Shown here piece by piece: positions 11,165 to 21,881 of a stretch of DNA of 64,000 bases. Both the position numbers and the translations under genes were made by a program. How positions within the stretch are numbered: the stretch's first letter is position 1; each line of letters opens with the position of its first letter. The DNA comes from Xenopus tropicalis. Its lineage: Eukaryota; Chordata; Amphibia; Anura; Pipidae. Below the pieces are notes generated by a model. That model was given only the letters and a program-made list of their open reading frames with translations, ran no database searches and was not told the DNA's origin. Where the stretch lies: NCBI RefSeq assembly GCF_000004195.4, contig NC_030683.2:50419358-50483357 (forward strand), read 5' to 3'.

Positions 11165-14100
11165 AATGCCCATGCAGGCTTGCTACTGTAAGTAAAAAAA
11201 GCTCGATGGCAGGCAGGATTCTCCCATGTCTTACAACTCCTGTTATAGCTGCTGTAGGCTGTAATGGCAACAATAATCTTATCAGCGGCTTTATACCAAG
11301 TGAAATTTCACTGTGGAGGGAAATTTCCCCAGAGCTTTAAGCCTGGCATCTTGCACATTTGTTCTGTCAGTGTAAGTTAAATGATCAGAAGATACAATAC
11401 AATCTTCTCTCTTGTCTAATCACAATGATGAGGTAGAGATAACAGCAAAGATTTCAACCTTGTTGAAGTTGTATCAGTAAATGAAACTGTACCCAGAGGA
11501 CCTGAACTTACCCTTAGCTCCCATCTATACAATTCTGGAACAATAAATCATTTTTTATCTTCCTCGCTTATTGAATACAAGCAATAAAATAACATGATTT
11601 GATCTTAGCATGTAATGTTATATATTCATATTAGTATTAAGCCTTAACCTGGGATAGAATTGCTATATTCATTATAACCACACTCTTTTCTGTACTACAT
11701 TGATTTGGAAGTACTGTACATAGAAAGGCAAACAAGATTTTATTTATATGATGCATATATTATATAAACAGTTTTTTTAATTGAAGTTTCTACATACTTT
11801 GACATACAAAAAACCCTGCTATGCCTGTAAATATATAACTTTTTTCAAGAGATCTCAAGGCACATAAAATGAAAGTAGGTAGACAATGCAGTTAGGTTGA
11901 GCTGTCCTGAAGGGTTTTTTCTCCAATTATTGGTTTAAATGATGACACGCCACTGCTGGGCTCTCTTATATAGAGATTCATTATGTTGCTTTATTCATGT
12001 CCCAAGGCAAAATAATAGATTATTACATCAGCTGCTCCTCTAAACATAATCCCAGAATCAATAGTTTTTTTCCTGAAAACATCCTTTGTCTAATTTTGGT
12101 CATATGTTACTAGGAACACACTACATTTTTCGTTCAGACATAGTTGGTCTAAAAATATCAGATTTGAATCCAAATCCTTCACAGAGTGTTGGGATTTGGC
12201 TGAATCTCAAACTGATTTCTCGATTTGGTGAATCCCTATATGTTAGATGATATGTTGTTAAAATTATTTAATAATTTGCTGTGTATCATTATCAATGAAA
12301 GTGCAAAACATTGGTACCTTATGTTGAATAATGGTGTTATAAACACACACACACATAGATGCATACATACACACACAGACCTTGTATATCAGGCAGTATA
12401 AAATAACATATAGAATGGTAAGTAAATTCCATCTATAGGATGTTGCACTAACTCAACTAAAGTGAAGAACTTGCTACAACCTTTCACATATTAGCCAATT
12501 GGATTTATTGTACCTGTATTTAGATTTGCATCATATGCAGTCACATACAATTTTAGAAAACACAGTGTATAGTGCCTACACACAGACCAATAAGTATCTT
12601 ACTGGGTCAACAATGACATAATTAGTCAGCACCAAATTAATCTACATCCAAAAAATAGTTAATATACTGCCTTTTAAGCAGTTAATATAAGTGATCCTAC
12701 ATACAGAAGTCTATATACTTGGTAATACTCTGTCTGGGACATGCAATGCAACATGGTAACAGGTAAAGTTACTGTATCCCCTTAAGATTTGGTAAGCATT
12801 TGAACTTTGGACTTTAGGTTTTCTAGGATTACCCAATGGTATGACATGATGATATTTATTACTATTGCCTTATGGATCCTTATTTAAATTTGTAACATAT
12901 TCACTATAAGACTACCTTGAGATCCAAGCATTATTCTTGAGAGTGATTATGCAGTGGTATTTTGTTTTATAATTGAACAGTATGTTAGTGCTCTGACAAT
13001 GGTGTTTCCCACAACTACTCTCGAATATTAGACTTGCAATACACATTCTTCTTTATACTCCTGAATGAGATAATTGATCACTAAAGTATTGCACAGATTA
13101 GCAGTCAGATCCCAGATAATTAGGTAATCAATGTAAAAGTGATGGGTCTATCACACCAACAAGCTGTCTTGTAATGTTTACTATGAAATGAGCTAATACC
13201 TACTTAGAATTCAGAAAAGTGACTCTGAGGTCGGCCTTTGCCTTTTCTTTTACATGACAAGGCATTCAGAATCATGTCATGTCACCTGAAGGAAACCATG
13301 CATAAAATGAAATTTGTTAGCTCTGTGTTTGTTCCCTCAGGAACATTGTGAGAGTTAATTAAAAACGAGCAGTGCTTCCTGCCGGTAGACTCACCAACCG
13401 TTAAGACTAGATCATCTGAACACAATGGCTTTAAAAATTAGCATAGTAAGCAATGTAAAAGCTGTGTATGTCGCTACTGATAAATCAAGTTCTTTTTAGG
13501 AATACTATGTAAACAAACCCTAAATTGTACAGCTTTGTATTTGTGGGAAATACATTCTTTAAATGGCATCTGAAGTACACAATAATGCATTTTTTTCTTA
13601 AAACTCATGGCTGTGCCTTTTGAAAGAGACACTTATTAAGAGGGATTGACAGTTATCCAATCATAAAAACAAAAATGGAATAACAATTTTCAGGAGCAGT
13701 AATTTCTGCCCAAAAGCTTGCAGCTGTTTCATTTGACCCTTGAACATCCTTATATTGGAAGTAATATCAAAAGTTCCATGGGCCCCAGATGCTTCTTGTA
13801 GATGTTTCCATTTGACCCTAGAGCATCCTTATTTTACAAGTAATATGTGAAGTTCCATGGGTCCCAGATGCTTCTTCAGGTTTTAGAGGTACAGTAATAA
13901 TCTTTATATTTTGCATACTTTATAGACAGCGATGCAGAAAATTACCTCTGGACCCAGAATATGCTGCTTTCAGATAAGGTAGAACAGGCCAAAGTGGACA
14001 TGGAACATTCTATTTAAGTTAAGAATAAATCAAGGAGATCATAGACACACTGTAACTATATAATAAGCATATACAATCTAATGAAGGAGGAACAGAAATA

Positions 14101-15871
14101 GACCTAAAAAGCACTAACTGAATTACTGAACTGGGAAATAATTTAAACAGGAAAAGTGGAAAAAATCTTATGTCTCCTCTGCATTTGTTTTCCCCAGAGA
14201 AAGGTCTTTGCATCATAGCTCTTGAGAAGTGCAGTAACTATTAGCCTACCTCAGAAGGCCACACATGCTCTGGTGTTCAATATTTTACCAAATATTTGGC
14301 CCCAATGTGACATGTAAAAGTATTGTCAGCCAAAGGTCAAGGATCACAGGTGAATATGGTGAATACGGGTGAATATGTTCCAGTAGAGTTGTATCAGTTA
14401 GTGACAATGATTCTGAGACATTCTTCAACCTAATAGATAGTTCTGAGTGCAAGTCCCATTGTTACTTTATTAATTACACATCAACCGCATTTATAAAAGA
14501 CTGAAGCATGACCCTAGCCTACGTGGGTTGATCTCTTTTAATAATAGGGATGCATGTAAGCATCTCAAAGTAAGTAAGTTCTCAAAAATGTGATTTGGTT
14601 CCAATCTTAGGCTACTGGTTATGGAGTACTTTCAAGTCCTAAAGCAAATTACCAGTTTTTACAGCCAGTAATCTGCTTCTGCTTTATTCCACTGTTATTA
14701 AGCAATAAGCAAAGTTTGGTAACCAGGCCCTAGGGGGCCACTGCTCACAGTGAGTAGCAACTGGTTGGCCCACAGCAAAAAAAAAGAAAAATACAGGGTG
14801 CCCTTAAGTTTGAGAATAAGACATTTTTCATAAACGTATAATAAAACTGTTTATCAGTCAATGGCCAACTGAGCCTCCTGTATCTCCTGGATCCCTCAGC
14901 AGTGAAAGGGTTTGCATCCTCTATATTCAGACCCTTTTTAATTTGCCTTTTCTTGCTTTTACCATAGAGCTGCTTGCCATGTATCTGGGTTAATTTCCAA
15001 AATAGCAGGAGGGCATAATTAACTTAATGTAGATGATTCCCTCCTTTTTCTGGCTGCCCAAGGACAGTTTCTGTATGTTGTTCTTGACTTTGTACATTAA
15101 TTTCATTACTCAGGACTCAAAATAAATTAAGAAAATCTATAATTTACAATGAGGACAAAGATACTGAAGCACAAGCTACAACCACTTGTTGCACAGCTGA
15201 AATTTGTGGTCCAAACTATTCTTATGTGAAGAATCAACTTATTCAAGAAATCACCAAAGCTACAAACAGAATGCGATGCAAATTTCACCATCCCAGGTTT
15301 TGCCCATTCCCTTTTGGGTTCTACCCAGTATCAGAGGGCCCCTGTACTAAGTTCTGAGTCCCAATGTAACCAAAAACACTTAGTGAAGACGGAAGACAGG
15401 GGCCCAGTAACCAAGGTTAAGATAGAGGTAGATAACACACACGTTAAATCTAGGAGATACCTTAAAAAGACTCGTTTGCTGCTCAATGAGAATAAGTAGC
15501 ACTTCTGGGGTGACACCCCCCTAAACCTGCCTAAGTGCAGGGACCACTGATGGAAAGAGACTCACGCTATCTTTCATCCCTGAGAGGCTTGCACTGGATG
15601 GGATCAATTTCACTGAGTTGTTGATGAGTAAGGCTATCCCTTCACATCTTCTGTCTCCTACAAGTAATGAGGCTTAGTAAATATGCTTAGTCTTTAAAAT
15701 ACCACTAAAGACTCACCTGCTTCAATATTGGTGTACTCAGGAAAGTTTGATCATTAAAATACCTTTATGATTGCAGTACTATTCTATTAATTTTAACTTT
15801 AAGATGGAAGCAGCAAGATAGGAACACCTGCATCATTATTGATTGGCATAGTTGTTAGATCCTTTTACAGT
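11165..15871. other. Long single-copy-looking stretch, no gene recognised
   Basis: About 4.7 kb with no ORF above 65 codons. It holds a short (CA)n patch near 12343-12357, a fragment near 12168-12240 that resembles the GATTCGG family at 47622, and the local duplication annotated separately. A segment at about 13210-13400 is free of repeats and rich in homeodomain-like ATTA/TAAT and CATGTCA words; it could be a regulatory element but this is not demonstrable from one sequence. Confidence 0.4.
13725..13880. repeat. Local tandem duplication, two units of about 78 bp
   Basis: The phrase TTTGACCCT...CATCCTTAT...AGTTCCATGGG, then CCCAGATGCTTCTT, appears twice about 78 bp apart with roughly 15 to 20 percent divergence. 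It is an old local duplication with no coding potential. Confidence 0.8.
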
Positions 15872-16459
15872 TTAAAGGAGAACTATACACTAAAAATGAA
15901 TAAGGCTAGAAATTCCATATTTAATATACTGAGCTTACTGCACCAGCCTAAAGTTTCAGCATCTCTATAGTAGTAATGATACAAGTCTTTACAGTTGTCA
16001 CAGGAGCTCTCCATCTTGGATTCTGTTAGAAGTGTCAGTGACACTCGGCACAAGCTCAGTGTGATCTAGGCAGACTATTAAGCATAACATGAGACTGGCC
16101 TGTCATAGAAGTTGATGTCACGGGGCTGATTATTAAATTCTGATGTAAACTGCACTGGGCTCTTAGCTGCCATGTAATGTGATTCAGAATAAAATATTAA
16201 TCAGCCTTATATCATGACATTTATATTCTGCATATACTGTATACTGTGAGTAGGTCCCTAAGCTCAGGTAACTGGCAGTAGCACCGAGCACGAGCAATGA
16301 AGCAGCAGAAAAGAAGATGGGGAGCTACTGTGGGTATCTTTGGAGACACAAATGTCCACTGCTAATGGGCTATGGTTGCCTTGGGCTGGTACAGAATCCA
16401 AAACATAATGCACAACATTTCTAGCTTACTTCTTTAGTTAAACTTTAGCTGTGGTTTAA
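15872..16459. mobile_element. T2-like MITE with TTAAAGGAGAACTA end
   Basis: The left end reads TTAAAGGAGAACTATAC with the TTAA forming part of the target site. The right end is decayed and closes with TTTAA at 16459. The body (AGCATCTCTATAGTAGTAAT, then CATCTTGGATTCTGTTAGA, and AAAACATAATGCACAACATT) is shared with 54794-55359, whose right end is TAGTTCTCCTTTAA, and with the fragment at 18896. TTAA sites and TTAAAGG ends are hallmarks of the Xenopus T2 MITE family as I recall it. No coding capacity. Confidence 0.75.
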
Positions 16460-16465
16460 CTAGGG

Positions 16466-16652
16466 CAGGGATTCTCAACCTTCCTAATGCTGCAACCCTT
16501 TAATACAGTTCCTTATGTTGGGGTGACCCCCAACCATAAAATTATTCCTAAGACCATCGGAAATATGTGTTTTCCAATAGTCTTAGGCAACCCCTGTGAA
16601 AGGGTCATTCGACCCCCAAAGGGGTCGCGACCCACAGGTTGAGAACATTATT
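16466..16652. mobile_element. SPIN-like hAT MITE (internally deleted copy)
   Basis: The element begins CAGGGATTCTCAACCTTCC and ends near AGGTTGAGAAC. Between them are TTTAATACAGTTCC, GGGGTGACCCCCAACCATAA, TTTTCCAATAGTCTTAGGC and AAAGGGGTCGCGACCCACAG. These match, phrase by phrase, the ends of SPIN (Space Invaders), an hAT family reported from X. tropicalis, several mammals and a lizard and interpreted as horizontally transferred. The middle of the consensus is missing here. An 8-bp target duplication is not visible, and the last bases of the right end have drifted from the expected CACTG. The match is from memory. Confidence 0.8.
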
Positions 16653-18107
16653 ATATTATGAGAGTTGACACAATTGTAAAACACGAATGTATATACAGTG
16701 TCTCTATTGCTATTGCTCTATAGCTATTATCAGTAAGATAATAGCAATAATATTATGCACTAGAAATATCTGGCAGGCATAATGTAAAACTGTCACAATT
16801 ATAAACTTCTCTGTCCAAAGTTACTTTAGTGCTTATGACTAATATAAAAAGTAGCAACCTTATGTGAATCAGTTATGGTTAACTACTGGGAAAATTAGTT
16901 GGTTCAATACTGTGTAGTGATTCTCTAGGTGAGAAGGTGACAAGACCCCATTGTGTCTATGCTGGCAGGCTAAATGCTATTACAAGACAAGCTACTAATT
17001 GCTTTGCCTGGCAGGCTGGCTTATGGGAGCACAGACAGACAATAGCAATACCTCATTGAAGTACATGTAGGAGCAGCACTCTGATGAAAAAAGACAACAT
17101 ACTTTATTGGCAATAAGACAGTATGCTATGGGAAAAGGCCTAATGTGTTTCTGGCGCAATGTCCTTAATCATATGCATACATAAAAAAGGAATTCAATTT
17201 TAAGAGGGGAATTTCGGAGAAGGTAGAATTAACTGCAGTGTTTAATTTGAATATGCTTAGATTCAAATTTAGAATAAGGATACAAAATATGCATATGTAT
17301 AAAGAGTTAGCAGATGCACATATTTAAGTTTATGATAGTATAGTGTAAAATCCAGTTTACTTATATTCCTGTGGCAGGAAGAATCCTCACTGAATGTAAA
17401 ATATGAAAAGCTTAAAATGCAAGCTAAGCACTTTTTAATCCAACAGTGTCTCATAATAAATATGAAAAAGTTATTAGTAAGTCTGAGCTCACCACATTTC
17501 TTGCTAAATTAGGCTTTTAACATAAATCCTCTTAATAGAACATTAGCACTTGATCATAGGAGCAGATACAGCTCACTGGTGTTGCTTGATTAATGAACTA
17601 AGAATACACAGAAGGCATATATCTAATATCACTGTGAGCACTTGCATATAAAGAACTGAAACCATGCTCGCTATTTTTCTGTCAAGTCACTTGAGATGAA
17701 ACCTAAACTGAGATTTTAAAAACAAACTTTGAAGTTGAAAGGATACTTGAAATTCCTTTAACAAAACCAGAGCGCAAAATGTGCCAAAGTTTGCAAAGGA
17801 ATACTGGAAAACTTGCCCTTTATACAAACAAAAATCACTTATCTTGTAGGTCAGGGATATAACTGTTGCAGCCACCCACGCTGCGGGTATATTACAACTA
17901 TAAGCAACCTTAACAGCCATCTTTGGAATAGTTCAGCAACAGCTTGATAAATGAATGATTGCAGTGAAGTGCCAAAAATTAGGCTGATATAATAAGTTAT
18001 TTACTTATCTTATATACTAAACATGCATGTACAACATGTGCTATTACTATATGGCTTCATAACATTACCTTATTTCAAAATTACTTCCTGGTATTTATAT
18101 TGGGTTA
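16653..18107. other. Non-coding DNA with a possible repeat fragment
   Basis: No gene is recognised. Near 17060-17170 a segment (GCAGCACTCTGATGAAAAAAG, CTTTATTGGC, GGCCTAATGTGTTTC) looks like a decayed dispersed repeat of the type that ends with a CGTTTCGG-like motif, but I cannot set its limits. Confidence 0.4.
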
Positions 18108-18337
18108 ACCGATTTCTGCAGCACTTTACAGAAATTATACTTTAGTCCCTGTGAACTTTATAATTTAAGGTCCCTATCACATTCACACACAGTTTTATAA
18201 GGATCCAGTTAACCTGCCTGTATGCTTTGAAAGAAACCAATGCAGACATAGAGAGAACATAGAGTACAAACTCCCTGGCTGGGACTGAACTCAGGACTTC
18301 AAAGCAGCACTGCTACCCACTCAGCCACTGTGCTGCC
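18108..18337 (-). mobile_element. tRNA-derived SINE, minus strand
   Basis: Read on the minus strand, the head begins GGCAGCACAGTGGCTGAGTG. An A box TGGCTGAGTGG is at 18317-18327 and a B-box-like GAGTTCAGTCC at 18282-18292, the internal RNA polymerase III promoter of a tRNA-like SINE. The body then gives a diverged AACATACAGGCAGGTTAAC-like region. The tail, reading GGGACCTTAAATTATAAAG in this copy, corresponds to TTAGATTGTAAGCTC in the element at 58002. The tail resembles the L2-type 3' end used for priming by a partner LINE, which is an inference. The copy is diverged and probably inactive. Confidence 0.75.
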
Positions 18338-18895
18338 TACATTACTTTTTACCTTAAATCATGGACATGGCTATGACTGTGAATAAAAGGAGAGGAAAAC
18401 ATATATATATGTACAATAATATAATAATGAATTTTATTGTTATTCATTAATCGGTGCTTGTAACATAGGTATGAGGTATTTACTCAGCATACAGCTCACC
18501 CACTTTTATGGTAGAAATGCCTTCTTATGTCTTGAACTATATATTGAGTTACCCAATGGGAGTCTGCTATAAACTGCAGTGCTGACCAATAGAGATCTGT
18601 GAACATTTTTTGGCCAGTGCAGTTTTGTGGCAAAATTTGCGTCTTCCCAGTTTTCCTAAAACTTCACCATGCATTTTGCTTTGCCTAAAAAAAAACCCTG
18701 TGAAAAAAACACAGAAAACTCCAGTGTCATTAATACTGTACGTACCCTTTACCTCACACTTCAACTAATCTTAATAAAGCCCTCCAAAGCCCACCCCCCA
18801 TCTGTCTAAAAAGCTGTTGTAGAATATTGGACATTAGCTTCTCTTACAATGTAGGGCATATTGCAAAGCTTAAAACAGCAAATACCAAATTTGCT

Positions 18896-19048
18896 TTAAA
18901 GGAAATCTAAAACATAACAACAAATATGGTTACAAATGCTGTATGTTATTTACTAAGCTTACCAGAGGACCTCCCCATCTTGGATTTTGTTAGACGTGTC
19001 AGTGACACACACATGTTCAGTGTGCTCTGGGCAACTGTTGACAATGTA
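18896..19048. mobile_element. Truncated T2-like MITE
   Basis: A TTAAAGGAAATCTAAAAC end is followed by CATCTTGGATTTTGTTAGA and CAGTGACAC, the same order as in the element at 15872. The right half is missing; the next element begins about 40 bp further on. Confidence 0.65.
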
Positions 19049-19091
19049 AGTTTAGGGGACATAGAAAATTATCACGAAGATGAGTAATGAC

Positions 19092-19434
19092 TAGTGATGA
19101 GCAAATTTTTTCGCTAGGCATGGATTCGCAGTGAATTTCCGCATTTTGCCATTGGCGAATTGTTTTCTGTGAAAATTTGCCATGCGTAAAAAGGGTGCGG
19201 TCGCATCAGAATTGGGCGCGGTCCCGTAAATAGGGCACGGTCGCATCAAATTGGACGTGGTCGCGTCAAAAAAAGGCACGCACTGTAAGGAAAAAGCACG
19301 GGGGACAAAAAAAAAGACGCGGGTGACGAAAAAAGACTCGGACGTCAAAAAAAAACGTGCGATAAATGCGGTTCTTGCATTTTTCCCCATATTGCGAATT
19401 TTCTTGCGAAACAGGACAGATTTGCTCATCACTA
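19092..19434. mobile_element. MITE with TAGTGATGAGCAAATTT inverted ends
   Basis: The left end is TAGTGATGAGCAAATTT and the right end is the inverse, AGATTTGCTCATCACTA, close to a perfect match; both abut TAG/CTA palindromic junctions. The interior (about 19190-19360) contains four or five imperfect repeats of a GGTCGCRTCAAATTGG-type unit followed by AAAAAGCACG-type units, so small tandem growth has occurred inside. No protein is encoded, although the repeats leave open frames. Confidence 0.8.
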
Positions 19435-19498
19435 GTAAGGACTCTATTTATTTGTTTCTGAGCAACATCAGAAAATGTAAGGGAAATGACCGGGAAAT

Positions 19499-19568
19499 GC
19501 GGAAGTGCGGCGTGAATGCGTAAGTATGTGACGCAGCATACATATACATCCACGCAGCACTTCCGCAT
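19499..19568. repeat. Inverted repeat with GCGGAAGTGC arms
   Basis: GCGGAAGTGCGGCGTG at 19499-19514 faces CACGCAGCACTTCCGC at 19551-19566 (15 of 16 positions complementary) with a 36-bp loop. It is likely the end pair or core of another small fold-back element; limits are unclear. Confidence 0.6.
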
Positions 19569-21544
19569 CTCCGGCTTGATCGCGGTCTACCAGGAATCCA
19601 CAGGGTATCGATCGATGTTTTGGCCACTCCTGGGTTAGGGGATACCTTTTATTGGTAAAATTTTAAGTAAAATAAATAAAGTAAAATTATTGAAAATGTG
19701 CAACATGATAACTCTTGCGGGAATCCTTGTGCACCATCTAGGCTAGAGAGAATGTAAGGGATACAGTACAAACTGTCACCGCCTTGTACATAGCAAACAA
19801 TACAAGACAAAACATGGCATGCTACATTGGCTACATGTAGTGAAGGGGGCAAATACCCAGGTATATTAGATGAATTGCCAGGTATGTTAGATAAATTGCT
19901 AGGAAATATGCAGTGGTGAAGCAGAGAATCAAAGAGGACCAAGGACATTCAGGTCTATTATGTGACCTGAACATTGTTGCTTAACACAAAAAAACTGAAA
20001 TGTGTTGCACAGGAGCAGGGCTCAGAGAAGTATTTATTGTACATGTGCATGCCCTGATCTGCAGTATTAGCGAAGCAGAGGAGATTTCCACACATGTTAT
20101 TCAAATTTTATTCACATATTGGATTACATATATAACTAATATTGTGACATCACAGACAGGTTTGTTGCTGCATTGCTTTTTTTTAAAGCAGGGCTTTACT
20201 GACAACTATGGGGTCACTGACCATATGAAAATCTGAGATTTCTGAGATTGGTTCTACATTACTCAAATGTAAAACTTCAGAAAATGTGGCAACGATACTC
20301 ACTGCACAAACATGTTGATTATATGACTGAATTCTTGCCTTGAAAAACACCAACTGTCTCATCTACAAAGCAGGAGAAAATAACAGGCTGCAGATTTCTT
20401 AGGAAAGCCACTTCCTTTAGATGGTCTGACAAATTACTACTGTCTTACATTCTACCAGATTCAACAGCCAACCATAAAAATACAAATGCTTTGAACCCAA
20501 ACTCCATTTATGTAATATTTATGTAACCATTCCGCACCTGCATGCTTTGTGGCAGTTTTGTAGCAAAGTTTGCAAATTTGGCCTTTCTTGAGATCTGTGG
20601 GATGCTGTGATTGAAAACTTACTCACAGCTTATTTATATGTGATAGTATAGCCTTTTAAAGTGCTAATTTTTGATCAGAAAAGTTTGATGTGTGCACTTG
20701 GCTTTTTATCATAACTGTGCAGGCTCTGAATGTGTATTAAAAACAGGGATCAGAAACTGCAAAAGCTTTCTTTCTTTGAGTTTTTTTCCACCATTTTATG
20801 AAGCATTATTTTAAGCTTAATTTTTAACATATTAATTTTTCAGATATTAATTTGTATTGTAGCAAAGTCTCCAGACTCTCAGGTTGCTATTTTTGGTCAC
20901 CTGTGACACAGTTCTCAAATGTGTGACTGAAAAGAAGATTCAGCAGTTTGTTATGAAACAGAGATGGCTGTTAAACTATTTGAATATGGCTATGCCATAT
21001 GTAGGGAATCAACCCAAGTCTCAGGTTCCAGCAACTAGTTATTCTTCTCCCTCTGTTATTATATATGAGGGTGGGAAACAAAAGGGACATTAACAAGGGA
21101 AGTGCAGTGTGCAAAGTACAATTTTTATACACAAATCATCATGATTGCAATGCAATGCAGCATTTTTTCTAGAATTCCAGCTTAATTGCAGCTGTGAGTA
21201 GAGTACTGCCGCACTTGTCAAAAGCAACAAGTCATGTGCAGGTTGCAGCTAACATTTTTAGAGTGGGCATTGCATAACCTGCAACATTATTACGGCATTA
21301 GAGTATAATTCTTTTTTTCCTGCTTCGCCTATTGGCACAACCTTCTGTGAGAGCCTAGTCAATGCCCCCTGCCCGAATGCATAATGTCAAAATTTGGTAA
21401 AAGAGGAATAACGGTCCGTTATAGTTTGACACAACCCAGCCAGCTACCTTGCCCCCCCCCTTGGTGACTTACATGGTGCGGGTGGAGCATGAACTGGAGC
21501 TGAGCTGACAAGCAGCAGTGGTGGGGATAATGGAAACCCAGACT
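19569..21544. other. Non-coding DNA, no gene recognised
   Basis: Open frames are all under 100 codons without a recognisable domain. Composition is ordinary AT-rich. Two related phrases CAGGTATATTAGATGAATTGC and CAGGTATGTTAGATAAATTGC near 19858-19900 form a short local duplication. Confidence 0.4.
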
Positions 21545-21545
21545 A

Positions 21546-21879
21546 GGGGGCAGATTTATCAAATCATGAGTTTGAATCCCGAATGGGAAAGACTCGGATT
21601 GGATACGAAAATTTCTGAAGATCGCAAATATCACGAAAATGCTTACGCAAAAAATCGTATTAGTCATGATAATATCATATTGGTGATCCGAAAGTCACAA
21701 AATTTTCGTACCGAACAATTGTAAACAGCCGAAAAACCTTTCCGGGTTTTTCGCGCAAGCGTACGAAAAAGTTGTGCAAGCATAGAAAAAGTCACGCAAG
21801 TGTCGAAAAAGTCGGCAAAAATACGCTCAGAGCGTTCAAATGAACGCACCGAGCGTTCGTGCATTAGTAAATCTGCCCC
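21546..21879. mobile_element. TA-flanked MITE with GGGGCAGATTTA ends
   Basis: The left end is GGGGGCAGATTTATC and the right end is AGTAAATCTGCCCC, with TA immediately outside both (21544-21545 and 21880-21881). The body has the phrases GGATTGGATACGAAAA, GATCCGAAAGTCACAAAATT and ATACGCTCAGAGCGTTC. All recur at 46115-46397 inside a LINE, which proves mobility of the family. A TA target site suits Tc1/mariner-like or related transposases, but the superfamily is not proven. Confidence 0.85.
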
Positions 21880-21881
21880 TA

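Noticed and set aside
18282..18337. tRNA gene on the minus strand
   Set aside because: A- and B-box words are present, but no cloverleaf, anticodon arm or acceptor stem is convincing, and a SINE body follows.
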